A DNA stretch of 39,200 nucleotides from Pseudomonadota bacterium. Its GTDB lineage: Bacteria > Pseudomonadota > Gammaproteobacteria > Pseudomonadales > Moraxellaceae. The translations under genes were made by a program, and so were the position numbers. This document shows positions 12,675-21,776 of the stretch, one piece after another. The notes under the pieces are model-generated. The model was given only the letters and a program-made list of their open reading frames with translations. It searched no databases and was not told where the DNA came from. The stretch is taken from contig JAJZHM010000007.1 of the NCBI GenBank assembly GCA_021804485.1, forward strand, positions 1 to 39,200, given 5' to 3'. How positions within the stretch are numbered: position 1 is the first letter of the stretch; every line of letters begins with the position of its first letter.

Positions 12675-13946
12675 TCATCTTATGCATTGCTGCTTGAGTG
12701 CATTGCTGATCAGATCCAAATGCCGTTGCAGAGAGCCCCGGTTCCGATCCAGAACACGATTGGCTGCACAGACCATCTCCTGAGATCGGGCCGGATGTCG
12801 CAGAAGATCATTCCATGTGTCTCCTAACCGATCAGCTTCACAAAGCATCAGGCCACCCTCCTGAACCAGCTCTTCGACAATACTCTGAAAATTAGTGACA
12901 TACGGGCCACTTATTGTAGGAATATCGAGAGAAAGTGGCTCAAGTACATTGTGCCCTCCCAGATGAGGCAGCAAAGAGCCTCCAACAAAGGCAATATCCG
13001 CCAAGGCATACCACTGCATCAGTTCGCCCATAGTATCCACCAGAATCACATGAGTATCCGTGTTCAGTGACTGCATCTGACTACGCAGCTGCCAAGCCAT
13101 ATGCTGTCGATTCAGCAGCCCAGCCACTTCACTCCCTCGTTCAAAATGTCGGGGCACCAAAACAAGCAGTGCATCCGGCAAAGTTGCCTGAACAACACTG
13201 AAAGCAGAAAGAACCAGTAATTCTTCACCCGGATGGGTACTTGCTGCCACCAGGACGGGATTTTTAGCTCCCGTCCGCTGCTCCCGCAGGGTCTCCCGGT
13301 TTAGAGCCGGCCGAATTGCATCAAACTTGAGACTACCCAAAACACCAACGCGTGATGGGTCTACGCCTAGATGAACAAAACGCTGGGCCGTGGCTTGATC
13401 CTGTGCAGCCACATAATCAAGATTGGCCAGCATAGGACGAACCAGACCCGGCCAGCGTGCATAGCCTTGAGCCGATCGCTCCGATAATCGGGCATTGGCC
13501 AGCATAACGAACACCCCGCGCAGATGGGATTCGGCGAGTAGATTGGGCCACAACTCCGTTTCCATAATCACCAGAACCCTAGGTTGCAGCACTGCCAACC
13601 ATTGCCGGAGGACACGCGAGCGATCCCAGGGAAGATAGGCATGTTCAATCTGATCACCAAAAAGGTTGTGAATACGCTCCGAGCCCGTCGGTGTGGTGCA
13701 GGTTACCATGACACGATGTTCGGGAAATTTCTGGATGATTGCCGCAATCAACGGAGCCGCCGCCACAGTTTCTCCAACCGAGACCGTATGAAACCAGATC
13801 ATGCAAGGTTTTGTGGGAAGATCCCAGCCAAGTCGCTCTCCCCAACGCTGACGGTAGGCGGGGTTTAGGCGCCCCTTCCACCAGAGCCGAAATAATGCCA
13901 AGGGCACAAGCAAACTGATGATCCGGTCATAGAGCCATTGAGTCAC
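12675..13946 (-). CDS. waaA: 3-deoxy-D-manno-octulosonic acid transferase
   Basis: WFHTVSVGETVAAAPLI, ETELWPNLL, VAASTHPGEE, LVPRHFERG, FVGGSLLPHLGGHNVLEPLSLDIP are hallmark KdtA/WaaA motifs. Confidence 0.96.
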   Translation of the reverse strand: MTQWLYDRIISLLVPLALFRLWWKGRLNPAYRQRWGERLGWDLPTKPCMIWFHTVSVGETVAAAPLIAAIIQKFPEHRVMVTCTTPTGSERIHNLFGDQIEHAYLPWDRSRVLRQWLAVLQPRVLVIMETELWPNLLAESHLRGVFVMLANARLSERSAQGYARWPGLVRPMLANLDYVAAQDQATAQRFVHLGVDPSRVGVLGSLKFDAIRPALNRETLREQRTGAKNPVLVAASTHPGEELLVLSAFSVVQATLPDALLVLVPRHFERGSEVAGLLNRQHMAWQLRSQMQSLNTDTHVILVDTMGELMQWYALADIAFVGGSLLPHLGGHNVLEPLSLDIPTISGPYVTNFQSIVEELVQEGGLMLCEADRLGDTWNDLLRHPARSQEMVCAANRVLDRNRGSLQRHLDLISNALKQQCIR

Positions 13947-14035
13947 ACCAACCCCCCCTAAGGTTTTACGCGCAAAAAAACAGTCATGCTATGATCTACC
14001 CTAACTATAACCGAATCAGACTAGGTAAGGTGATC

Positions 14036-15229
14036 ATGCGTAGTATTGAGATCGATGTTGTCGTCATTGGAGGTGGTATTGCCGGATTATGGACTCTGTC
14101 CATGCTCTGCAAGGCTGGATACAAGGCGATACTTCTTGAACACGACAGCATTGGACAAGGTCAAACCCTGTACTCCCAAGGAATTATTCATGGTGGCCTC
14201 AAATATGCGCTCGGAGGCATGCTGAGTTCGGAAGCTGAGGCGATTGCGGACATGCCCGACCGGTGGCGAGCCTGTCTGCAAGGCGAGGGCCCCATTGACC
14301 TGCGCGGTACGAACGTTCTCTCAGAACATCACTACATGTGGTCCGACCGTTCTCTTGCCGCGCGTATGACCACATTTTTTGGCAGCAAAATGCTGCGTGG
14401 ACGGATTGATTCTGTTGAAGGGGATGAGCGCCCGGAACTGCTGCGTTCCAGCCACTTTAATGGATCGGTATACCGCCTGAATGACCTTGTACTTGATGTA
14501 CCTTCACTGTTGCAACGACTGATGGAACAGCATAAAAACCGTATCTTCAAAACAAGTGACCTGAATGTTCTCTACGAAACAGATGATCAGCTTCGAACCC
14601 GTTCAATCATCCTGACACCTCAGCATGCAGAACCAATACGCATCCAGCCACACTGGCTGGTCCTCACCGCCGGCAAAGGCAATCAGGGCGTCATGAACAG
14701 CCTGGGCATTCAGCAACCAGCCATGCAACTACGTCCCTTGCATATGGTTCTGATGCGTCAGGCTAACTTACCTCCCTTTTACGCCCATTGTATCGGAGCA
14801 AGCAGCAAACCACGCCTGACCATTACCAGCCACCCCGATCCTGAACGAGGGATGCTCTGGTACCTCGGCGGTGATCTGGCCGAGCAAGGAGTGGAACGGG
14901 ATCCCGTGTTGCAGATCGAGATGGCCCAACGTGAGTTGCGCCATCTCTTTCCCTGGCTGGACATCCGCCATGCACAATGGAAAACGCTGCGTATTGATCG
15001 CGCTGAAGCAGCCCAGGAACAACTTCTAAAGCCCGACAACGCCTTTGCTGTTCTTAAAGGCAATGCCATCGTCGCCTGGCCCACCAAGCTCGCACTGGCG
15101 CCACACTTGGGTGAACTCGTGCTTGACCTGCTTGTTCAGAAGCAGTTCAAACCTACTGCCCCTGCTGGCGATATTGACCTGCCATTCCCGCAACCGGGAC
15201 TGGGAGCAACGCTGCATGACCTGATGTGA
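14036..15229 (+). CDS. FAD-dependent oxidoreductase (DAO-like fold), substrate unknown
   Basis: N-terminal dinucleotide-binding motif VVVIGGGIAGLWTLSMLCKAGYKAILLEHDSIGQGQTLYSQGIIHGG. Internal ATG at 14036 preferred. Confidence 0.88.
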   Translation: MRSIEIDVVVIGGGIAGLWTLSMLCKAGYKAILLEHDSIGQGQTLYSQGIIHGGLKYALGGMLSSEAEAIADMPDRWRACLQGEGPIDLRGTNVLSEHHYMWSDRSLAARMTTFFGSKMLRGRIDSVEGDERPELLRSSHFNGSVYRLNDLVLDVPSLLQRLMEQHKNRIFKTSDLNVLYETDDQLRTRSIILTPQHAEPIRIQPHWLVLTAGKGNQGVMNSLGIQQPAMQLRPLHMVLMRQANLPPFYAHCIGASSKPRLTITSHPDPERGMLWYLGGDLAEQGVERDPVLQIEMAQRELRHLFPWLDIRHAQWKTLRIDRAEAAQEQLLKPDNAFAVLKGNAIVAWPTKLALAPHLGELVLDLLVQKQFKPTAPAGDIDLPFPQPGLGATLHDLM

Positions 15230-15239
15230 GGGTATCATC

Positions 15240-16001
15240 ATGCTACCACGCAGGCCTCTGGGAAAAACAGGCATTCAGGTCAGTGCATTAGGTCTGGGAA
15301 CGGTCAAATTTGGTCGCAACCAGGGAGTTAAATACCCTCAGGAATTTGAATTGCCTTCCGATCAGCAAATCGTCGAACTACTGGCCGAAGCACGCAATCT
15401 AGGCATCAATGTCCTTGATACTGCCCCAGCTTATGGTCTTAGTGAAATGAGATTAGGGCAGCTTATGGGATACCGACACGATTGGGTTATCATCGACAAA
15501 GTCGGGGAACAATTTGAAGCAGGTCTTTCAACCTTTGATTTCAGTCCCGAAGGCATGCGCCATAGCCTTGAACAAAGCCTGCGTCTTCTGAAAACCGATT
15601 ATATCGATATTCTGCTGCTGCATTCGGACGGCAGGGATATTGAACTGATTAACCAAGGATGCCTTGAAACACTCGCGCGTTTTCAACAGGAAGGTAAAAT
15701 TCGATCCTGCGGCCTGTCTGGAAAGAGTCTCGAAGGCGCTTTGGCATGTCTTGCCCAAACGGATGTTGCCATGGTGACCTACCACCCACACTATCGTGAT
15801 GAAGAAGCCGCACTGGACTACGCTGCTGCACATCAGAAATCCTGTCTCATCAAAAAAGCCTTAGCCTCAGGGCATATCCACAGCATGGAACAGGCCCAAG
15901 AACATTTGCGGTTCTGTTATCAGCATCCTGGCTGCAGCAGTATCGTCGTCGGCACATTGAATCCCAAGCACCTGAAACAAAATGCTGCGGCCTTCTTATG
16001 A
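15240..16001 (+). CDS. Aldo/keto reductase family protein
   Basis: RPLGKTGIQVSALGLGTVKFGRN, LDTAPAYGLSEMRLG, IDKVG, DYIDILLLHSD. The AKR tetrad residues D/Y/K/H are all present. Lies 10 nt after the FAD gene. Confidence 0.9.
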   Translation: MLPRRPLGKTGIQVSALGLGTVKFGRNQGVKYPQEFELPSDQQIVELLAEARNLGINVLDTAPAYGLSEMRLGQLMGYRHDWVIIDKVGEQFEAGLSTFDFSPEGMRHSLEQSLRLLKTDYIDILLLHSDGRDIELINQGCLETLARFQQEGKIRSCGLSGKSLEGALACLAQTDVAMVTYHPHYRDEEAALDYAAAHQKSCLIKKALASGHIHSMEQAQEHLRFCYQHPGCSSIVVGTLNPKHLKQNAAAFL

Positions 16002-16319
16002 CGTGACACCCTTAAGTTCCCTGTATTGGTCAGACTTCGCACTATAGGCCCTTCTGGCCCTTCCGGCTCATCCCGCTACTTTGCCAGGTGTGTCATAAGA
16101 CCATTTCTGAAGTCTTTTCCTGATTGATCGCCCACAACCCAAAAACTCCAGATGATATTTTTTCATGTATTTCAATGAATTTTGATCAATTTGGCGGATG
16201 GTTCCTCATTCAATGCTTGAAACAGATTCTTGGAATATTGAGGAAGTCTGATAATCTGTTAACTGTTTGATCCGGATTACTATCAAATTCGGTTATGCCA
16301 CAACTTAAGGAGAATTGCC

Positions 16320-16961
16320 ATGTTTCGCCCATGTTCAACCGTCTTTCTGGCTGCTTCGCTATGGTGCACAACATCAGCCAGCCAAGCAGATACCGTGATT
16401 CATTACACGCTGGATCCCTGGCATACCCAGGTTCGTTTTACGTGGGAGCATGTCGGATTCTCAACCCCCGGAGCAGACTTCACCCAGGTAACCGGTTCAA
16501 TTGATGGCGATCAGGAACATCCGGAGAAGTCCAAGGTTCATGTTGTCATTCCGCTTCGTTCGCTGGATTCCTATGTTCCTGCCCTTAACGAGCATCTTCT
16601 GGACAGCGGTAGTTTTTTTAAGACCAAGCAATATCCTGACATCACGTTTGACAGCACCGCAATGACCCATATTGATGAAAAAGCCCGGACTTTTGATCTT
16701 GAAGGAACCCTTACGGTCAATGGGATCAGCAAACCCGTCGTCCTGCACGCCCACGCCAACAAGGTGGGCCCTCACCCTTTCTACAACAATGCTCCCGCAG
16801 CTGGCTTTGACGCCACAACGACACTAAATCGCTCTGATTTCGGAGTTGGTGCCTATATTCCTTTGGTCAGTGACGAACTGAAGGTAACGATTACCGTAGA
16901 AGCCATCGAATCTTCAGCCTATACCAAAAAGATGGCTGAAGAAGCAAAGAAAAAATCCTGA
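16320..16961 (+). CDS. YceI family periplasmic protein
   Basis: Signal peptide, then YTLDPWHTQVRFTWEHVGFSTPGADFTQVTGSI... and FDLEGTLTVNGISKPVVLHA, typical of YceI. Confidence 0.92.
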   Translation: MFRPCSTVFLAASLWCTTSASQADTVIHYTLDPWHTQVRFTWEHVGFSTPGADFTQVTGSIDGDQEHPEKSKVHVVIPLRSLDSYVPALNEHLLDSGSFFKTKQYPDITFDSTAMTHIDEKARTFDLEGTLTVNGISKPVVLHAHANKVGPHPFYNNAPAAGFDATTTLNRSDFGVGAYIPLVSDELKVTITVEAIESSAYTKKMAEEAKKKS

Positions 16962-16969
16962 TGCCGGGC

Positions 16970-16999
16970 CGGAAGATCAGGAGCGATTTTGGTCTTCCG
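16970..16999. terminator. Inverted repeat between convergent YceI and flavoprotein genes, overlapping the flavoprotein stop
   Basis: CGGAAGATC (16970-16978) pairs with GGTCTTCCG (16991-16999): 9 bp with one G-U. Followed on + by ATTCTTTG. Confidence 0.55.
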
Positions 17000-17612
17000 A
17001 TTCTTTGCACCAGTGCTCATAGGTGATTCTGGGTACATCAAAAACATGGTCCGTACGACAATACCGTGAGGGTGATCCCATACGGCCAATGGGATAAAAA
17101 TCATGAATATGCAAACGCTCACCAACACGTTCATCCTGAACATGAAACATAAGCACCTCCCCCAGAACAAGCAGATTTTTGCCTAACTCAATGTGCTTAT
17201 AAAGCCGGCATTCCATGCTAACCTGCACGTCAGGGAGCCTGGGCACCTGTATATGCAAACTGGGTTGGGTGCGTAACCCACAGATCTCGACCTCGCTGCG
17301 GGAAGCTGGAAAGTCTGTTGCCGACAAGTTCATCACATCCATGAAATCCTCGGTCACCATGTGTACGACGAACTCATGATGCCGGAGAATATTGACACCA
17401 GTATCACGCAGCCGCCCATCCTCATAACACCCGACACTGAAACCAAGCAGGACAGGGTCTGCACTTAAGGCATTAAAAAAGCTGAATGGTGCCAGATTGA
17501 CCTGCCCCTGCTCCCCTAAGGATGTCACCCATGCGATGGGGCGAGGCACAACCAAATTTGTCAGCAACTTGTAATTGGCTTGGGCACTTTGCTGCCGAGG
17601 ATCAATATCCAT
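16977..17612 (-). CDS. Flavin reductase-like (FMN-binding split-barrel) flavoprotein
   Basis: YKLLTNLVVPRPIAWVTSLGEQGQVNLAPFSFFNALSADPVLLGFSVG...DTGVNILRHHEFVVHMV; NLSATDFP. Confidence 0.88.
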   Translation of the reverse strand: MDIDPRQQSAQANYKLLTNLVVPRPIAWVTSLGEQGQVNLAPFSFFNALSADPVLLGFSVGCYEDGRLRDTGVNILRHHEFVVHMVTEDFMDVMNLSATDFPASRSEVEICGLRTQPSLHIQVPRLPDVQVSMECRLYKHIELGKNLLVLGEVLMFHVQDERVGERLHIHDFYPIGRMGSPSRYCRTDHVFDVPRITYEHWCKESEDQNRS

Positions 17613-17704
17613 ACACCACTAACCTCCAACGCCATAATAGCTCTTGAGAATATCATAGAATCCAGCAAATGTTCGGAATGCGTTTTTTACGTCATAACTG
17701 ACAC

Positions 17705-17987
17705 TTGACAAGACTCCACGCTATTTATCAGTATGTGCACGCAACCCTGCCATTTGTACATAACCCACTTTTTTAAGGGTTTGAGCAGGGATGTACGCAT
17801 GCGTTGCCCTAACTCCTGCATCCACATTCACGTCGCACTTGGACATGAGCGTCTGATAGCAGGACCGAGCTGCTCTCTGCGACGGCTTAAGGGGAAGCGA
17901 AGCCGAATAATACCCGTCCTTTCCTAAAACCCCCATGGGTTCATGGGGAGGCTTAGGGGAGGCTTAGACAAAAGGAACGAAAAAACC
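17705..17987 (+). promoter_or_regulatory. Putative promoter and long structured 5' leader of the downstream membrane-protein gene
   Basis: Perfect TTGACA at 17705-17710 with a weak CAGTAT at 17729-17734 (18-nt spacer). Stems: 17745-17750/17785-17790, 17762-17766/17777-17781, 17831-17837/17878-17884, 17858-17862/17870-17874, 17883-17888/17900-17905, 17931-17937/17942-17948. Good SD (AAGGA) before ATG 17988. Confidence 0.4.
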
Positions 17988-18587
17988 ATGCTACTGGACG
18001 GACACTCCTTCGAATGGAACATTATCCCCATTCTTGTTCTTGTCGTGTATGCCTATGCAGACCAGGTTGCGGCACAACGCTGGAAGGTGGTATTTGCTGG
18101 CCTGGCCTTCTGGCTTATGGACTGGGTCAATGAAATCATTAACGCACTGATCAACCACTTTACCCATCATCCCGTGTGGGGAACTCCTTCGGCTTCTTCA
18201 CTCACCATCCTTGCAGGACTGAACATTGAAATTAGCCTCATGTTTGCCGTTATGGGCCTATTGTCCGTTCGGCTCTTGCCAGAAAACCGCAATCTCGCCT
18301 TTTACGGCATCAACAACCGATTCTGGTTTGCAGGCATCAATTCGATCCTGTGTGTTCTGGTCGAACTTGAACTGCACCATATCGGCGCACTCCAATGGTA
18401 CTGGCCATGGTGGAATACTTCTTTTCCGTTCCTGATCTGGCTGCTCGGCTACATGCCTTTTTTCCTGGTGGCATATTGGGTCTACGACATGCCAGCAACC
18501 CTTCATCAACGTCAGACGGTATCCCGGCTATTTCTGACTGTGGTTTTGGCTCTGACACTCTTTGGCCCTGTACTGCGCTGGCTCTAA
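17988..18587 (+). CDS. Uncharacterised polytopic membrane protein
   Basis: ATG at 17988 with AAAAGGAACG upstream. Product MLLDGHSFEWNIIPILVLVVYAYADQV... has several hydrophobic helices and His/Trp-rich segments (NHFTHHPVWG; ELELHHIGALQWYWPWWN). Confidence 0.85.
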   Translation: MLLDGHSFEWNIIPILVLVVYAYADQVAAQRWKVVFAGLAFWLMDWVNEIINALINHFTHHPVWGTPSASSLTILAGLNIEISLMFAVMGLLSVRLLPENRNLAFYGINNRFWFAGINSILCVLVELELHHIGALQWYWPWWNTSFPFLIWLLGYMPFFLVAYWVYDMPATLHQRQTVSRLFLTVVLALTLFGPVLRWL

Positions 18588-18597
18588 AAGCTCCGGT

Positions 18598-18625
18598 GAT
18601 GTGTCTGCGTCATTGCAGACACATC
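18598..18625. terminator. Bidirectional terminator-like inverted repeat between convergent genes
   Basis: Perfect 11-bp stem GATGTGTCTGC / GCAGACACATC, 6-nt loop GTCATT, T-rich on the + side (GGTTTATTTT). Confidence 0.75.
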
Positions 18626-18633
18626 GTGCAGGT

Positions 18634-19401
18634 TTATTTTGGCGCAGCAATCACATCATTCCATTCACAGGTTTCCACCAGAGGACGTGTATCCTTCCCA
18701 AGAATGCGATCCTTAAGGTTTAAAAACTGGTGGGTAATAATATGTCCAAAATGCGCCATGGCGCGTGGTGCCGAAAATGACATCGGTTTCCCGGGAATAA
18801 TCAGGTCATCAGCAAGCTGACCCAGTTGGGCATGCATGCGATCCGGCTGAAAAACGGGCATCCGGTGCTGCAGAACATAGGCCAGATCCCTGTCTTTGAA
18901 AATCAGAAATCCATAATAGAAAACCTGGGATGTATCATGCAGTGCCCCGACAGAGTGCGGCTGCATTTCCAACGAGATCTCGGAGAACAAGGCTTCTTTA
19001 CCCGAGCGAACCTTGACAAAGACCTTGCCCATGGTACGAATCGACTTCACTTTGGCAGAAGCCGGTATCACCTTGCGCAGGTAGTTTGATAACACGACTT
19101 CAGCAATGGTCCGATCCGCCGCAAATGCCGGTACAGTTGCCAGAGGATCCTGATTGATCCGCAAATAATCGATTCTGAAAAAACGGTTTTGAGCATCCCA
19201 GATATTCAGGGACCCACCCACATGATCGCATCCCTCAGTTAGCGTCACCTGTCCCCGAAAGATATTGATATCCAGGGGCAGAGAAAAGGCTTTCTGCGGA
19301 GCGTGGTAATAACCGATGGTCTGCCGGGCGGTGCTGGCACATCCCAACATAAAACAGGCTGCAAAAACCATGATACCCAGCCCAATAATTGATTTAAACA
19401 T
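18634..19401 (-). CDS. Uncharacterised lipoprotein
   Basis: Start MFKSIIGLGIMVFAACFMLGCASTARQ: signal peptide with lipobox LGC. No recognised domain in the remainder. Confidence 0.75.
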   Translation of the reverse strand: MFKSIIGLGIMVFAACFMLGCASTARQTIGYYHAPQKAFSLPLDINIFRGQVTLTEGCDHVGGSLNIWDAQNRFFRIDYLRINQDPLATVPAFAADRTIAEVVLSNYLRKVIPASAKVKSIRTMGKVFVKVRSGKEALFSEISLEMQPHSVGALHDTSQVFYYGFLIFKDRDLAYVLQHRMPVFQPDRMHAQLGQLADDLIIPGKPMSFSAPRAMAHFGHIITHQFLNLKDRILGKDTRPLVETCEWNDVIAAPK

Positions 19402-19456
19402 CACGTCCCCCCTGCAACAGAATCGTTCCCTCAGAGTCATTTATTCTAGCTGACTA

Positions 19457-19484
19457 GTTGAGTTTCTTAGTCATACCCCCATAT
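19457..19484 (+). promoter_or_regulatory. Sigma-32 (heat-shock) type promoter for hslVU
   Basis: GTTGAGT (19457-19463), 13-nt spacer, CCCCATAT (19477-19484); compare consensus CTTGAAA-N11-16-CCCCATNT. About 40 nt upstream of the hslV ATG. Confidence 0.7.
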
Positions 19485-19523
19485 CGTCAATAATATTTAT
19501 GTTAATGAGCGAGCGTACCCATC

Positions 19524-20054
19524 ATGACAACCATCGTCGCAGTAAGACATGAAGGACAAATCGTTGTAGGCGGCGATGGCCAGGTTTCCCTTGGTCAAAC
19601 CATTATGAAGAGCAACGCACGCAAGGTACGACGCTTGTACCAGGAGCGGGTCATTGCCGGATTTGCAGGGGCAACTGCTGATGCCTTTACCCTTTTTGAG
19701 CGATTTGAGGCCAAACTAGAAAAACATCAGGGACAAGTACTCCGCTCCGCGGTCGAACTGGCGAAGGACTGGCGTACCGACCGAATGCTGCGGCGCCTGG
19801 AAGCGCTGTTGATTGTCGCAGGGCAGGATACTCTTCTGATGATCAGTGGTACAGGCGACGTGATTGAACCGGAAGACCATATCATTGCAGTGGGGTCAGG
19901 GGGTCAGTTTGCCCTTGCGGCAGGCAGGGCCTTACTGAAACACAGTAGCCTTGATGCACGCAGTATTGTCGAGGAAAGCCTGGATATTGCTGCTGATATC
20001 TGCGTTTATACCAATCACCACCGCACCATCGAAACGCTGGAGTACTCTGCATGA
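19524..20054 (+). CDS. hslV: ATP-dependent protease subunit HslV
   Basis: [38 protein letters not shown]: catalytic N-terminal Thr and conserved HslV sequence. Confidence 0.97.
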   Translation: MTTIVAVRHEGQIVVGGDGQVSLGQTIMKSNARKVRRLYQERVIAGFAGATADAFTLFERFEAKLEKHQGQVLRSAVELAKDWRTDRMLRRLEALLIVAGQDTLLMISGTGDVIEPEDHIIAVGSGGQFALAAGRALLKHSSLDARSIVEESLDIAADICVYTNHHRTIETLEYSA

Positions 20055-21385
20055 GCAGCATGACACCCCGAGAAATCGTTCACGAGCTTGATCGCCATAT
20101 CATTGGCCAGGATGCTGCGAAGCGTGCTGTTGCAATTGCCTTACGTAACCGCTGGCGCCGGATGCAACTGCCTGAAGATGTGCGACAAGAGATTGTTCCC
20201 AAGAATATTCTCATGATCGGTCCGACAGGTGTTGGAAAAACCGAAATTGCCCGTCGGTTAGCTCGTCTAGCGAATGCTCCGTTCATCAAGGTTGAAGCCA
20301 CCAAGTTCACCGAAGTTGGCTACGTCGGACGTGATGTGGAAACCATCATCCGTGATCTTGTCGAAATGGCGATCAAAGAAGAGCGGCAGCGTCAAACCGA
20401 GCGCGTTGCTGAGCAGGCCGCCGAGCGGGCTGAGGAAAAAATCCTCGATGCGCTGCTGCGCCCTCCTGCACATGGCACCCCACTGAATTCTGAACCAAAT
20501 GACCAGACACGCCAGATTCTGCTGCGCAAGTTACGGCAAGGAACGTTGGATGACCGAGACGTTGAAGTTGAAATTCCCATGCACTTTGGTGTCGAAATCA
20601 TGTCGCCGCCCGGCATGGAAGAGATGAGTTCCCAGTTACAGAATCTGTTCAGCAATATCGGCCGGAGTCGAACCCAGACCAAAACCATGAAAGTTGCTGA
20701 GGCGCTTAAACGCCTGCGCGACGAAGAAGCTCTGCAGATGGTCAATGATGAGCAGATCAAGGAACAGGCCTTGAAAGCGGTTGAGCAAAATGGCATTGTC
20801 TTTATTGATGAAATTGATAAAGTCTGTCGTCGTGGTGAGACCAGTGGCGCGGACGTTTCCCGAGAAGGTGTACAGCGGGATCTTCTACCACTGATTGAAG
20901 GCTGTACGGTCAACACCAAATATGGCATGGTTAAAACCGACCATATTCTTTTTATCGCTTCAGGTGCATTTCATCTGGCCAAACCCTCAGATCTGATTCC
21001 CGAACTTCAGGGGCGCCTGCCGATTCGTGTCGAGTTGAATGCCCTGACTCCTTCCGACTTTGAGCGCATTCTGACCGAACCCGACTTTTCACTAATTCAT
21101 CAGTATTCGGCCCTGCTCCAGACCGAAGGACTAACTCTGGAATTTAGTGCTGCATGCATCAAACGGCTTGCCCAGATTGCTTATGAAGTGAATGAACGGA
21201 CTGAGAACATTGGCGCACGTCGCCTTCATACTGTCCTAGAAAAACTTCTCGAAGATATTTCATACACAGCCGCCGATCTGGCTCTGCAACATAAGGATCA
21301 GTCTTTAACCCTGACGGATGCGGATGTGGAAAAAAGTCTAGGTACTTTGGTCAAGAACGACGATCTGAGCCGGTTTATCCTCTGA
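20051..21385 (+). CDS. hslU: ATP-dependent protease ATPase subunit HslU
   Basis: [59 protein letters not shown]. Confidence 0.98.
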   Translation: MSSMTPREIVHELDRHIIGQDAAKRAVAIALRNRWRRMQLPEDVRQEIVPKNILMIGPTGVGKTEIARRLARLANAPFIKVEATKFTEVGYVGRDVETIIRDLVEMAIKEERQRQTERVAEQAAERAEEKILDALLRPPAHGTPLNSEPNDQTRQILLRKLRQGTLDDRDVEVEIPMHFGVEIMSPPGMEEMSSQLQNLFSNIGRSRTQTKTMKVAEALKRLRDEEALQMVNDEQIKEQALKAVEQNGIVFIDEIDKVCRRGETSGADVSREGVQRDLLPLIEGCTVNTKYGMVKTDHILFIASGAFHLAKPSDLIPELQGRLPIRVELNALTPSDFERILTEPDFSLIHQYSALLQTEGLTLEFSAACIKRLAQIAYEVNERTENIGARRLHTVLEKLLEDISYTAADLALQHKDQSLTLTDADVEKSLGTLVKNDDLSRFIL

Positions 21386-21753
21386 TGCGACCGACACGTA
21401 TTGAATACCGCAGCGCAGAACGGGTTTTAATCCTGCATGGACCGGGATCCAGGGAAGACTTCATTCCTGCAGCACTGCTCAGGGTCTGCTCTCCTTCAGC
21501 TGAAGTTCAGGGACATGGACCAGGGGCTCCGGGAGTGCTGCCCGATCATGTGGATGAGATCGGAATTGTTGCCATGGATTCCGTTGGCACCTATGCCATC
21601 AAACTGCATTTTAGTGATGGACACCGTACCGGTATTTTTTCCTGGGACTACCTCGCAGACCTGGCACTGCACAAAAATCAGCGCTGGGAAGACTACCTTA
21701 ATGCACGCGCTGAGCGTGGCATCCCCAAAGATGGCAAGAACCTGTTAGAATAA
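21385..21753 (+). CDS. DUF971 family protein
   Basis: GTYAIKLHFSDGHRTGIFSWDYLADLA is the DUF971 core. Directly follows hslU. Confidence 0.88.
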   Translation: MRPTRIEYRSAERVLILHGPGSREDFIPAALLRVCSPSAEVQGHGPGAPGVLPDHVDEIGIVAMDSVGTYAIKLHFSDGHRTGIFSWDYLADLALHKNQRWEDYLNARAERGIPKDGKNLLE

Positions 21754-21776
21754 GCGCGAGTAACCGGCAGGAGTAC

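Noticed and set aside
12683-12711. Short direct repeat TGCATTGCTG near the waaA 3' end
   Set aside because: Only 10 bp, two copies, inside coding sequence; not above chance expectation.
17721-17936. 71-aa minus-strand ORF in the leader region
   Set aside because: No domain, no plausible SD, and it overlaps the inverted repeats that better explain the sequence.
17721-17987. 6S RNA or 4.5S RNA in the structured gap
   Set aside because: The ends do not pair to form the long 6S rod, and the conserved SRP loop sequence is absent.
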